From positions 1-31,451 of the forward strand of contig CAYRJA010000028.1 of assembly GCA_964424455.1 (NCBI GenBank): a stretch of 31,451 bases of DNA, given 5' to 3'. The stretch is from CAYRJA01 sp964424455 (GTDB taxonomy: Bacteria; Bacteroidota; Bacteroidia; Chitinophagales; UBA10324). How positions within the stretch are numbered: position 1 is the first letter of the stretch; each line of letters opens with the position of its first letter. The translations under genes and the position numbers were made by a program. Below the pieces are notes generated by a model. The model ran no database searches, was not told where the DNA came from, and saw nothing but the letters and a program-made list of their open reading frames with translations. This document shows positions 16,229 through 25,571 of this stretch, piece by piece.

Positions 16229-18187
16229 TTATTGTTTAATAAACTTTCTGCTGATGGTAGTATTCTCATTCTTCAATACTAACAGGTAAAATCCAGATGT
16301 CAGATCTTTTACATTAATATCTGCTCTATTAGTTTCAGATAATACTTTTATTGTCTGCACAATCTGACCAAGACAATTTTGAATTTCAATTTCTCCACCA
16401 AACAACTTATTGCTGATAAAGGATATTTTTTCATTTGCCGGATTGGGGAACAAAACAAAATTATTGTTGCTGTTACTGTTTTCTGTTGTGTTTGAAATAA
16501 GAATTCTTACAGAATCGCCAATACCTTCACTGGTATTCAGATAAGTGCCGCTTGGTGTGTTTTCCCATTTTACTGCTTTCACAAAGTAAAAATATAAATC
16601 ACCGGCAGGAGGAGAATCAACAAAACCCAAAGAAGATATTATTGAGGGTGAGATGCGTATGTATTTGCCAAATTCTTCAGTAGAACGATATACATAATAT
16701 CCATCTACTGCATCGGCTGAAGCATCCCAACTTAATGAAACAGTTGAACCGCCGGTTGTAACTGAGAGACCGACATTAGCCGGAGGTGAAATTACATGTT
16801 GCCTAAGCGTTGGATCGCCCATCAGTGCGATATGAACAAAACGGTAACCGTAATTGGCGGCATAGGGGTATAAGTAGGAATTGTTTTGTGTTGTCATCGT
16901 ACTGAATCCGATATTTTCACCATCCATCATGTGGTGAAAAAACCAATAAGGTCTTCCCGACCAGCAACTGGTCAGCGCCAGTCCGGGTGAAGCCAGCGGT
17001 GCGCGGAGTAGATTGTTTTGGCTATCCCAATCACCAAAATAACTCCCGAAAAGCATAGTGAAAACTGTTTTAACTGAATCGTTTATAAAGTTGGTTGTGC
17101 TGCCTACTCCGCTGCAACTCGTATAGCTGCCACCTCCGCAGCCATAACTCCATTGGTAATTTTGCGAAACGAGAGTGGTAAAATAATCTTTTGTGTGAAT
17201 GGCTGTATCACCGAACATGGGTGAAAAGTTTCTCCATGCGCTGCTGGCAAATGCTTCTCCCGAAAAGGCGCCGAAGTTGTCATCAATAAGACCGCGTGGA
17301 ACAGGGGTAAATTTTTTGAATTTGTAATCATGTGCGCGTTGAAGATATTGCTGTAACAGTTGCTTTTCAGTTTTTAAAAAAGCCGGCATATTTGATAAGT
17401 CAATTCTTCCAACCTGTAGCTCAACTGATGAAGGCAGAGTTGACTGGTCAAATTTCCCATCACCAATTTTGTTGCGGTTTGCCGGTCGTGTTGCTGTAGT
17501 ATCATTAACATACGAATCAGTGTAACTGCCGTCAATATCTCCGTAATATACATCTGCAGGCCATGCACCCCGATGATCAGAATGTCCGTCAGGATTCAAA
17601 TTCCCTGAGTAGGGTACGGGTACGTGTCCAAGTAGTAACACCGCTTTGGTATTCTCAGGATCGGTATTGTATTCATTTACAATTATAGATTTTACTGTCG
17701 TAGGTAAAGTGTTTCTTGAAACATCATGTCTGCTCACCGACCATCCATCGCCGCTGATGTCTTTCATTAATTGAAATATTTCAGAAGATAGTGAGTCCTT
17801 GAAAGTGTCATCAACAATTAATAACAATTTGCCGCGATAGTCTGTTGCATGTAGTTTTATTGACGAATAAATATATCCTTCTGCTGCCACTCCGCCGGTT
17901 CTGGATACTCTGTACTCATAACCTGAATCAGGCACTACATTATTATCAGTAAAAGAAACGGCGCTGCTGTCCAGCGTTGAAATTACAGCGCCCCACGAGG
18001 AAGAATTTTTTGCCTTCCTGTAAATCTTGTAAGTCTTCCCATTCGCATAAGTATTCCAATGAAGCGTGATAGAAGGAGGATTCTCTGTCACACTTGCCGT
18101 CAGCATAACAGCATAATCAGAAGAAGATTGTCCATATACATTCACAAATAAAAATAATGTTGTCACCAGTAATAGGATATGCTTCAT
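16229..18187 (-). CDS. Gingipain-fold (peptidase C25-like) secreted protein with FnIII domains and T9SS tail
   Basis: Signal peptide at 1-20 (VYGQ). A fibronectin type III-like domain spans about 25-110. A C25/caspase-like region at about 115-465 contains AVLLLGHVPVP, the YYGDIDG strand and VGRIDLSNM. A second FnIII follows at about 468-560, and a type A T9SS sorting domain at about 580-652 (LFPNPANEKISF..., LTSGFYLLVLKN). It should be exported to the cell surface or medium by T9SS. The expected catalytic His (GHG) is replaced by YGCGGGSYTSC around 345-355. The expected catalytic Cys position reads LFGSYFGDWD around 380. By eye both catalytic residues are lost, so it may be a non-peptidase relative. 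It lies 22 bases downstream of comF. Confidence 0.75.
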   Translation of the reverse strand: MKHILLLVTTLFLFVNVYGQSSSDYAVMLTASVTENPPSITLHWNTYANGKTYKIYRKAKNSSSWGAVISTLDSSAVSFTDNNVVPDSGYEYRVSRTGGVAAEGYIYSSIKLHATDYRGKLLLIVDDTFKDSLSSEIFQLMKDISGDGWSVSRHDVSRNTLPTTVKSIIVNEYNTDPENTKAVLLLGHVPVPYSGNLNPDGHSDHRGAWPADVYYGDIDGSYTDSYVNDTTATRPANRNKIGDGKFDQSTLPSSVELQVGRIDLSNMPAFLKTEKQLLQQYLQRAHDYKFKKFTPVPRGLIDDNFGAFSGEAFASSAWRNFSPMFGDTAIHTKDYFTTLVSQNYQWSYGCGGGSYTSCSGVGSTTNFINDSVKTVFTMLFGSYFGDWDSQNNLLRAPLASPGLALTSCWSGRPYWFFHHMMDGENIGFSTMTTQNNSYLYPYAANYGYRFVHIALMGDPTLRQHVISPPANVGLSVTTGGSTVSLSWDASADAVDGYYVYRSTEEFGKYIRISPSIISSLGFVDSPPAGDLYFYFVKAVKWENTPSGTYLNTSEGIGDSVRILISNTTENSNSNNNFVLFPNPANEKISFISNKLFGGEIEIQNCLGQIVQTIKVLSETNRADINVKDLTSGFYLLVLKNENTTISRKFIKQ

Positions 18188-18209
18188 AAGTCAAAATTAA
18201 TATTTCTTA

Positions 18210-18914
18210 TTAATGAATCGCAGTAGCGATAGTGGCTACACTCACTCTTACATTTTCTGACTGTTGCAATGCTTTGGTGCATGATTCTATGGTTGATCCG
18301 GTAGTCATAACATCATCCACTAATAATATATGCTTGTTAGTTAGTTCAGCTTCATCCGTCAGTTGAAAAGTATTTTCTACATTATTCCATCTTTCAAACC
18401 GTGACTTTTTTGTTTGTGACTGACGAAAAGCAATGCGGTACAAAATTTTTCTGCTCCATGCAATTTGCATTTCCTCAGAAAGTCCAATAGCAAAAAAGTC
18501 TGACTGATTATATCCTCTTGCATATTCCCGTGCAGGATGAAGTGGAACGGGAACGATTATATCAATATCATTGAACTCATGGCTGTCGAGTAACTTTCTT
18601 CCAAGTATTTTACCAAGCTTCACACCAACCTCTGTACGTCCTTTATACTTTAGCTGATGAACCAAATGCTGCACCTTACTTCCTTTTTGAAAAAGATATA
18701 GCGCTGTTGCTTTGGTTAAGTTAATTCTTCCCCAGAAATGTTTTTCCATCGGATTTTCCCGTTCAGTATCAAAATGAGTTTGAGGCAGGTGATAAAGACA
18801 GTTTAAACAAATTACTTCTTCGCCTTTCATCAAATCGTTTCCGCAGGAAGCACAAACGGAAGGATAAAAAAGTGAAACAAAATCAGAGAGATATTCTTTT
18901 ACAAAGTTAGCCAT
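18210..18914 (-). CDS. comF: ComF family phosphoribosyltransferase-like protein
   Basis: A ComF/GntX-type protein: an N-terminal four-cysteine zinc-binding module (CASCG...CLNC, within the first 45 residues) joined to a type I phosphoribosyltransferase domain. The PRPP-binding loop is clear (ILLVDDVMTTGST, about residues 190-200), as is the ARGYNQS motif. ComF proteins are needed for DNA uptake during natural competence in several bacteria, and the biochemical activity is unproven. The reading frame is open back to an ATG at 18947. However, the Met at 18914 gives a protein beginning MANFVKEYLSDF that matches the family start without an odd hydrophobic leader, so that start is chosen. It heads a minus-strand series with the C25-like gene 22 bases downstream. 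Confidence 0.88.
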   Translation of the reverse strand: MANFVKEYLSDFVSLFYPSVCASCGNDLMKGEEVICLNCLYHLPQTHFDTERENPMEKHFWGRINLTKATALYLFQKGSKVQHLVHQLKYKGRTEVGVKLGKILGRKLLDSHEFNDIDIIVPVPLHPAREYARGYNQSDFFAIGLSEEMQIAWSRKILYRIAFRQSQTKKSRFERWNNVENTFQLTDEAELTNKHILLVDDVMTTGSTIESCTKALQQSENVRVSVATIATAIH

Positions 18915-18974
18915 CAAAATTCCGATGACTAAAAATAATAAATACAAAATCTTTTCTTTGCAAAAAATTTTAGC

Positions 18975-19193
18975 ATGATTTACTTCTTCCTAATTGCAGG
19001 AATATTTATTGCCGGTTTTGGTATAATAAAATATATCAGTCTTCAGCAGCGCGAAGGAAAGAGCTATAAAATTTTTGGACTGTATGTTTCAGAAGAGGTG
19101 ATATGGGTTCTCTTATTCTTGATAGGACTTATCTTTGTTATTGCATTTATGATTGAAAAGTTTGAGAAAAATTTTTTGAACAGAGGGCACTGA
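18975..19193 (+). CDS. Small two-helix membrane protein, function unknown
   Basis: A 72-residue protein with two predicted transmembrane helices (about 2-20 and 42-61: VIWVLLFLIGLIFVIAFMI) joined by a basic loop (LQQREGKSYKIFGLYV), ending in a charged tail. It sits between divergent comF and convergent radA, and its stop is 2 bases from that of radA. A TTTCTTTG (18953-18960), one mismatch from the -7 consensus, lies 14 bases before the ATG. I do not recognise the family. The hydrophobicity pattern and the tight fit between genes favour a real gene. Confidence 0.6.
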   Translation: MIYFFLIAGIFIAGFGIIKYISLQQREGKSYKIFGLYVSEEVIWVLLFLIGLIFVIAFMIEKFEKNFLNRGH

Positions 19194-19195
19194 TT

Positions 19196-20566
19196 TCAGA
19201 ACAACTGTTGAATTAACTCTTCTAATTTCCCAATCATCTTTACTTCTATATTATAACGGGATGTATCCAACCCTTTCTTATTGTATTTGCTGATAAATAT
19301 TCTTTCAAACCCTAATTTATCTGCTTCAGAAATCCTTTGCTCTATTTTGTTCACTGCCCTTATTTCACCGCTCAAGCCCACCTCTCCTGCAAAGCAGATG
19401 TTGGACTGAATCGGCTTGTCTTCAAATGAAGAAATCAGTGCACAAACTACAGCAAGGTCTATGGCGGGATCATCCACTTTTATTCCGCCGGCTATGTTCA
19501 GGAACACATCTTTCACTCCGAAAAAGTAAGCACACCGTTTTTCCAAAACAGCAAGCAGCATGCTTAACCGCCGCAAATCAAACCCGGTAGAGGTTCGCTG
19601 AGGTGTTCCATAAACTGCTTGTGTTACTAATGCCTGTGTTTCAATCAGCATTGGGCGTAATCCTTCTAATGTTGAGGCAATGGTAATTCCTGAAAGCGGT
19701 TCATCGCGCTGAGTGATTAAAATTTCAGAAGGATTATTTACTTCACGTAAGCCGATGCCCTGCATTTCATATATACCGAGTTCGGATGTAGAGCCAAATC
19801 GGTTTTTTATTGTACGGAGAATACGGTAAGTATGGCGCGGATCACCTTCAAACTGTAACACTGCGTCAACCATGTGTTCCAGAATTTTAGGTCCGGCAAT
19901 ACTTCCTTCCTTTGTAATATGACCAATCAGAAAAACAGGTACTCCGCTTTCTTTAGCATAACGCTGAAACTCACCGGCACATTCTCTTATTTGTGAAATG
20001 CTTCCTGCTGTGGAATCAATCGAGTCTGATTGAAGTGTTTGAATAGAATCAATAATTAAAAGTTGCGGATCAAGTTCTTTTATCTGATGAAAAATATTAG
20101 CAGTAGAGGTTTCAGTCAGAATGTAACATTCTTCATTCTTTATCCCGATTCTGTCTGCCCGCATTTTTATCTGCTGCTCGCTTTCTTCGCCGGAAACATA
20201 CAGAACACGAACACCTTTTAACCGCAGCGCTAACTGTAACAGCAGCGTGGATTTTCCGATCCCCGGCTCACCGCCAATCAGTATTAAAGATCCTTGTACA
20301 ATTCCACTACCGAGTACTCGATTTAATTCTTTACTTGGTGTTACAATGCGGTTGTCTTCGTTATAGGTAATGGATGAAAGCGGTTTTGGAACAGCCGCTA
20401 TATTCGGCTTATCTGATTTTTTCCAACCGGATTTTTTCTTTTCATCCTTTTGAATTACTTCCTCTACATAAGTATTCCATTCACCACAGGTAGGACACTT
20501 CCCAATCCATTTCGATGATTGTGCTCCACAATTCTGACAGTAAAAAACAGTTTTGAGTTTTGACAT
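19196..20566 (-). CDS. radA: DNA repair protein RadA
   Basis: A RecA-related, DnaB-like ATPase that promotes branch migration during recombination. The N-terminal four-cysteine zinc finger is C10, C13, C24 and C27. The ATPase core has Walker A (GGEPGIGKST, about residue 100) and the RadA-specific KNRFGST motif. The C-terminal Lon-protease-like domain includes DPAIDLAVVCALISS and GEVGLSGEIR. The length of 456 is standard. A TGTTACA motif directly abuts its start codon. It is divergent from the SusC gene over 239 bases and convergent with the small membrane protein gene. Confidence 0.97.
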   Translation of the reverse strand: MSKLKTVFYCQNCGAQSSKWIGKCPTCGEWNTYVEEVIQKDEKKKSGWKKSDKPNIAAVPKPLSSITYNEDNRIVTPSKELNRVLGSGIVQGSLILIGGEPGIGKSTLLLQLALRLKGVRVLYVSGEESEQQIKMRADRIGIKNEECYILTETSTANIFHQIKELDPQLLIIDSIQTLQSDSIDSTAGSISQIRECAGEFQRYAKESGVPVFLIGHITKEGSIAGPKILEHMVDAVLQFEGDPRHTYRILRTIKNRFGSTSELGIYEMQGIGLREVNNPSEILITQRDEPLSGITIASTLEGLRPMLIETQALVTQAVYGTPQRTSTGFDLRRLSMLLAVLEKRCAYFFGVKDVFLNIAGGIKVDDPAIDLAVVCALISSFEDKPIQSNICFAGEVGLSGEIRAVNKIEQRISEADKLGFERIFISKYNKKGLDTSRYNIEVKMIGKLEELIQQLF

Positions 20567-20688
20567 TGTAACATCAAAAATGAAAAAAAAGAGGCGGACA
20601 ACATAAAAAAGTTGTTGCAGATGTGTTTTAGCAATTCTATTATTACGATTTTACTTTACTCCTTATCAGATAGTTTATCATAGCTAAA

Positions 20689-20712
20689 ACTGTAACGGTT
20701 GCATGTTACAGT
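20689..20712. promoter_or_regulatory. 8-bp inverted repeat ACTGTAAC-N8-GTTACAGT between radA and susC
   Basis: A perfect 8-bp inverted repeat with an 8-base spacer, followed on the plus strand by a nine-A tract, lies 23 bases before the candidate -33 box of the SusC gene. No T-run follows on either strand in the orientation needed for a terminator, so an operator is more likely. Its right arm contains one copy of the window-wide TGTWACA motif. Confidence 0.5.
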
Positions 20713-20734
20713 AAAAAAAAACTTGCATTTTTAT

Positions 20735-20766
20735 TTTGAAATGTAAAATTCGTTTGTTTAATTTTA
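20735..20766 (+). promoter_or_regulatory. Candidate susC promoter
   Basis: TTTG (20735-20738), a 20-base spacer, and TAATTTTA (20759-20766) match the Bacteroidota TTTG / TAnnTTTG promoter with one mismatch. They lie about 40 bases before the SusC start, giving an AT-rich leader of about 34 bases. Confidence 0.45.
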
Positions 20767-20805
20767 TACTGTTAATTAATTTTTCTTAATCCTAAATACT
20801 TTTTT

Positions 20806-23800
20806 ATGAAAAAATCTTTTCTTCTCTTCACAATGATTTTTGTATTAGTGTATGGGATACAAATTTCATTTGCACAGACTAAGATTATCTCAGGATCTGT
20901 AAAGGACGATAAAGGCGAAGCCGTAATTGGCGCCTCCGTTCTTGTAAAAGGTACAACCACCGGAACCTACACCGATGCCGATGGTAATTTTTCACTCGCT
21001 GTTCCGGTAGATGCCACTACGCTGACGGTAAAGTATCTTGGTATGAAAACCAAGGAGGTTGAAATCGGCACAGGCAGCATCGCTGTTACACTGGAAGAAG
21101 ATGTGCTGGGCTTGGATGAAGTGGTGGTTACTGCATTGGGTATCAGCCGCGAGAAAAAATCGCTGGGTTATGCTACTCAGGGAGTCAGTTCCGATCAGAT
21201 GAATAAAAGCGGAACCGGAAATCCTCTTAGCGAATTGCAAGGAAAAGTTTCAGGTCTTACTGTTATTAACAGTGGTGGTACTCCGGGTCAGGGAACATAT
21301 ATGCAACTTCGTGGTATAACTTCATTAACAGGAAGCAATCAGCCGCTTATTGTTGTAGATGGTATCCCGTTAGATAATTCTGTAAATGGTTATGATGCTA
21401 CCAGCGGAAACACAGCCGACTTAAATCCGGTTGGAGGAACAGCCACAGCAAACCGCGGAATTGATATTGATCCCAGTGATATAGAATCTATCAATGTATT
21501 AAAAGGACCCGCAGCGAGCGCTCTTTATGGCATTCAGGCAGCAAGCGGCGCTATAATTATCACAACAAAGAAAGGAGGAAGTTTTCCAGGGAAAGGTACA
21601 CATGTTGAATATTCTGTTTCCAGGTCTATTGATAAAGTGAATAAACTTCCAGAGAGCCAGATGGAATATGGACAAGGTTCAGGTGGAATATACAAAGGTC
21701 CAGAAACAGGGACATCACTATCATGGGGACCTTCGGTTGATACACTTTATTGGAATGGCGCTTCTGACTATCCTTTTGATAAAAACGGAAAGATTGTAGG
21801 TAAATCGGACCCGAATGCCAAAACAAAAATTACTCCTTACAATAACCCAAAAGATTTTTTTGTAACAGGATCTACATGGAACAATAATCTTACTTTATCC
21901 GGAGGAACAGCCAGCAACGGATACAGAATAGGTATCAGTAACCTTCATCAAAAAGGAATTGTTCCAGTGACAAAATATGATAAAACAACGGTAACACTCA
22001 GCGGACAATCTGTGCTCACGAACAGATTAAGTATTTCAGGTGGAGTAACCTATGTTAAATCTTCCACTTACGGAGCACAGCAAGGATCTAATGTTTCGGG
22101 CTTGATGCTTGGCTTGGTACGTACACCGAATACATTTGATAATGGAAATGGAAATACTGACCCTGCCTATGATTCTACATCTTATGTACTTCCTAACGGA
22201 AACCAAAGAAACTATCGTGGTGGCGGTGGATATGATAATCCGTATTGGACAATTAACCGCAATCCTTACTGGAGCGACCTGAACCGTTTCTTTGGATTTA
22301 CGCAGGCAGATTATAAATTAAATAATTGGCTTTCACTTACCTACCGGTTAGGTGGAGATGTTTATGGACAGGACAACAAACAAGCTTATGATTTAAAATC
22401 AAGAGCATTTCCAACCGGATTAGTTTATTTAGACAGATTTACCAATCAGCAATACAACTCTGATCTGATTGCCACTATAAAAAAAGACTTTAATAAAGAC
22501 TGGTCCGGATCATTAGTTCTTGGACATAACTATTTCACTGTGAAATCCACAAGGGCGTTTGTACAGGGAACCGGATTTATTATTCCTGAATTTTATGATA
22601 TGTCTAATGCAAGTTCTGTACTCGGCAGCGAAGCAGAAGGGTCAAAAAGAACGATGGCGTTTTACGGACAAGCTGAGATTGCGTACAAAAGCATGGTTTA
22701 TTTGAATCTTACCGGAAGAAGAGAAACAAGTTCAACGCTTCCTGCAAAAAACAATTCATTCTTTTATCCATCAGCTAACATAAGTTTCATTTTTACCGAG
22801 CCGCTTCATTTATCTGACAATAAGATCTTTCCTTATGGTAAATTAAGGTTGTCTTATGCTCAGGTAGGAAAAGATGCTCCTGTTTCTGCCTTACAGACTT
22901 ATTACAATTTAACTACATTCTCAGATGGATTTACACCCGGAATACAGTTCCCGATAAATGGTGTTCAGGGATATGTTATTTCCACTTCAGGTCCCACTAT
23001 TTCCTCTATTGGAAACCCTGATTTGAAACCGGAAAAAACAAATTCATTTGAGATTGGAACTGATTTAGCATTTCTTCAAAACAGAATAAGTTTTAGCGCT
23101 ACCTACTTCTCAGAAAAAACAGTTGATGCCATATTCCCTGTTAACATATCCTATGCTACCGGATGGGGAGGATTGGTGAAAAATGCAGGAGTATTAACCA
23201 ATAAAGGAGTGGAGTTAACATTAGGTCTTACACCTCTTAAATTAACTAATGGTTTAAGATGGGATATTACTGCCAACTGGAGCGCTTACAGAAACAAAGT
23301 GGTTACTCTCTCTGAAGGAATTGACAATGTCTTGATTGCAGGATTTACAAATGGAGCAATCTATGCTTTGAAAGGAGAACCCTATGGAGTTATTTATGGC
23401 AGCGATTATGTTCGTACGGATGATGGAACAATGATTATCAGCGATGTTCAGGATGATGGATATGGTATGCCGATACCCGGAGCCGATAATGTTAAGATTG
23501 GCAACACTCAACCGAAATGGCTTGGCTCTGTTATAAACAGTTTAAGCTTTAAAGGATTTCATTTAGGATTCCAGATTGATATCCGTCATAAAGGAGATAT
23601 CTGGAATGGAACTATTGGAGCTATGGATTACTTCGGTACCGCTAAAGAAACTGCTAACCGGGGTGATTCTACTACTTTTGAAGGAGTACTCGGACATTTG
23701 AATGAAGCTGGAGAGATAGTACACTATGCTTCTGATGGTGTTACTGAGGAAGCCGGACCGGGTGCTTCAAATAATGTTAAACAGGCATACAATCAATATT

Positions 23801-24099
23801 ACTGGCAAAATATAGGAAGCAGTTTCATTGGACCCACTCAGCCCAGTGTGGAAGATGGCTCGTTTGTCAGGGTTCGGCAAATCAGTTTATCTTATGACAT
23901 GCCGAAATCAGTTTTGAAGGCAATTCATTTTTATAGCGCTTCAATTACACTTTATGCAAACAATCCTTTCTTGTGGACTAAGTATAAAGGAGTTGATCCT
24001 GAGTCAAGCTTAGTAGGTCCTATAAACGGTCAAGGACTGGATTATTTTAATATGCCAGGCATAAAAAGTTTTGGCGCTCGCATAAATGTCGGACTCTAA
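20806..24099 (+). CDS. SusC/RagA-family TonB-dependent outer-membrane transporter
   Basis: The outer-membrane barrel half of a SusCD uptake complex, powered by TonB. Signal peptide at 1-23 (SFAQ). A carboxypeptidase-regulatory-like beta-sandwich spans about 26-100 (ISGSVKDDKGEAVIGASV). The TonB box region and SusC signature follow (LDEVVVTALGISREKKSLGYA). The plug domain spans about 118-240 (LSELQGKVSGLTV, GQPLIVVDG-type segment). A 22-strand-type barrel runs to the end, which is aromatic-poor (ARINVGL). Length 1097 is typical. The SusD partner begins 28 bases downstream. There is no STN domain, so it should not signal through the FecR protein of this window. The substrate is unknown because no glycan or peptide enzyme is adjacent. 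Confidence 0.95.
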   Translation: MKKSFLLFTMIFVLVYGIQISFAQTKIISGSVKDDKGEAVIGASVLVKGTTTGTYTDADGNFSLAVPVDATTLTVKYLGMKTKEVEIGTGSIAVTLEEDVLGLDEVVVTALGISREKKSLGYATQGVSSDQMNKSGTGNPLSELQGKVSGLTVINSGGTPGQGTYMQLRGITSLTGSNQPLIVVDGIPLDNSVNGYDATSGNTADLNPVGGTATANRGIDIDPSDIESINVLKGPAASALYGIQAASGAIIITTKKGGSFPGKGTHVEYSVSRSIDKVNKLPESQMEYGQGSGGIYKGPETGTSLSWGPSVDTLYWNGASDYPFDKNGKIVGKSDPNAKTKITPYNNPKDFFVTGSTWNNNLTLSGGTASNGYRIGISNLHQKGIVPVTKYDKTTVTLSGQSVLTNRLSISGGVTYVKSSTYGAQQGSNVSGLMLGLVRTPNTFDNGNGNTDPAYDSTSYVLPNGNQRNYRGGGGYDNPYWTINRNPYWSDLNRFFGFTQADYKLNNWLSLTYRLGGDVYGQDNKQAYDLKSRAFPTGLVYLDRFTNQQYNSDLIATIKKDFNKDWSGSLVLGHNYFTVKSTRAFVQGTGFIIPEFYDMSNASSVLGSEAEGSKRTMAFYGQAEIAYKSMVYLNLTGRRETSSTLPAKNNSFFYPSANISFIFTEPLHLSDNKIFPYGKLRLSYAQVGKDAPVSALQTYYNLTTFSDGFTPGIQFPINGVQGYVISTSGPTISSIGNPDLKPEKTNSFEIGTDLAFLQNRISFSATYFSEKTVDAIFPVNISYATGWGGLVKNAGVLTNKGVELTLGLTPLKLTNGLRWDITANWSAYRNKVVTLSEGIDNVLIAGFTNGAIYALKGEPYGVIYGSDYVRTDDGTMIISDVQDDGYGMPIPGADNVKIGNTQPKWLGSVINSLSFKGFHLGFQIDIRHKGDIWNGTIGAMDYFGTAKETANRGDSTTFEGVLGHLNEAGEIVHYASDGVTEEAGPGASNNVKQAYNQYYWQNIGSSFIGPTQPSVEDGSFVRVRQISLSYDMPKSVLKAIHFYSASITLYANNPFLWTKYKGVDPESSLVGPINGQGLDYFNMPGIKSFGARINVGL

Positions 24100-24127
24100 T
24101 TTTTAAACGCTGATAAAATCTAAAAAG

Positions 24128-25495
24128 ATGAAAACGAAACAAATAATGACAATAGCAGCTTTGGCAGTTTTAATGATAACTACCTCCTGCAAGAAAACAT
24201 TTTTTACAGATGCCAATAAAAACCCGAATGCCCCTACATCTGTACCACCTTCAACTATATTATCCTCTGTTGAAGCAGGTATTGGATATACTCAGGGAGG
24301 CGACTTGTCGAGGTACGCTTCGCTGTTTACCCAGCAAACTTATGGAGCTACCCGTCAGGCGACTGCTTATTATAATTATATACTTACAAGTAATGATGTA
24401 GATAATCTTTGGGGCAATTTATATACGGGTACAATGAATAACATTAACGATCTGATTAAACTCGCTGATAAAGGTGATGGCGATGGTCCGTATAACAGAT
24501 ATGCCGGAATTGCCCGTTTGCTCATGGCTTATTCTCTTCAGCTTACAGTTGATTCATGGGGTAATATTCCTTACTCAGAAGCATTTAAGGGATTAGATAA
24601 TTTACATCCGTCTTATGATAAGGATGTAGATATTTATGCAACAATAGAGAAATTAATTGATGAAGGAATTAACAGATTACAAGCTTCAAAGCCGGGAACT
24701 CAGAAACCCGGTGTTGAGGATGTAATCTATGGGGGAGATCCGGATAAATGGATAAAGTTCGGTCATGCACTGAAAGCCCGGTTAGCTATTCATCAGAGTA
24801 AAGGAGATAATGCAATGGCACAAAAAGCCATAGATGAAGTGGCTTTAGCATTCAGCAGCAATTCAGATAATGCCATTTATATTTTTGGAGCAGATGAAAC
24901 TGCCTCAGGACCCTGGTATCAGTTTAATCAAAATCGTGCAGATATTTATTTTGATGAGAGTACGCTGAGTGACACCATGTTCAGCAGAAACGATCCGCGT
25001 ATTGGTTATTACTTTGATACAACTTACAGTGATGTTAGTGAAGTGGGGATGGGCGCATATTATGGCGATCCGAATGGTCATGTGGAGTTGATTACCTATG
25101 ATGAATTGTTATTCATATCTGCAGAGGCAAAACTCCGGCTTGGAGATGCAACCGGTGCACAACCAGACTATGAAAATGCAATCAAAGCTAATATGAAAAA
25201 ATTCGGAATTGCCGACAGCAATATCAGTACTTATTTAGCTGTTCGTGATACACTGCCTAATGATGTTTCAACCGCTATCGCTTGGGTTGCATTTGAGCAG
25301 TATTTCGCATTGTACCTGAATCCTGAAGTATGGACGCTTTACAGAAGAACCGGAATTCCGAACTTAGTTCCTGTAGCCGGTTCAAACGGAATTCCAAGAA
25401 GGTATGTTTATCCTCAAAACGAATTAACTTACAACAGCAATTCTTACAATAGTTCTGCTACTCTATTTTCACCAAAAATTTTCTGGGATAAATAG
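24128..25495 (+). CDS. SusD/RagB-family outer-membrane lipoprotein (SusD-like_2 type)
   Basis: The surface substrate-binding lid of the SusCD complex. A lipoprotein signal with lipobox at 1-20 and Cys21 (TTSCKK) is followed by the alpha-helical TPR-like SusD fold. Family features include the NKNPNAPT segment after the anchor, the YAGIARLLMAYSLQLTVDSWGNIPYSEA helix pair, and ISAEAKLRLGD near residue 330. Length of 455 fits the shorter SusD-like_2 subfamily. It is 28 bases downstream of susC and is followed by a strong intrinsic terminator, so the pair forms a two-gene operon. Confidence 0.94.
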   Translation: MKTKQIMTIAALAVLMITTSCKKTFFTDANKNPNAPTSVPPSTILSSVEAGIGYTQGGDLSRYASLFTQQTYGATRQATAYYNYILTSNDVDNLWGNLYTGTMNNINDLIKLADKGDGDGPYNRYAGIARLLMAYSLQLTVDSWGNIPYSEAFKGLDNLHPSYDKDVDIYATIEKLIDEGINRLQASKPGTQKPGVEDVIYGGDPDKWIKFGHALKARLAIHQSKGDNAMAQKAIDEVALAFSSNSDNAIYIFGADETASGPWYQFNQNRADIYFDESTLSDTMFSRNDPRIGYYFDTTYSDVSEVGMGAYYGDPNGHVELITYDELLFISAEAKLRLGDATGAQPDYENAIKANMKKFGIADSNISTYLAVRDTLPNDVSTAIAWVAFEQYFALYLNPEVWTLYRRTGIPNLVPVAGSNGIPRRYVYPQNELTYNSNSYNSSATLFSPKIFWDK

Positions 25496-25517
25496 TTTTT
25501 GTAACATTATCTCCTTC

Positions 25518-25555
25518 AAAACCCGCTTCGGATAACCGGAGCGGGTTTTTTATTT
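25518..25555 (+). terminator. Intrinsic terminator after susD
   Basis: A 14-bp stem (25518-25531 with 25536-25549, one G-U pair) closed by an ATAA tetraloop is followed by TTTTTTATTTT. It lies 22 bases after the SusD stop and 16 bases before the coaX start. It isolates the SusCD operon from coaX. Confidence 0.92.
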
Positions 25556-25571
25556 TAGCTTTATCCCTGAA

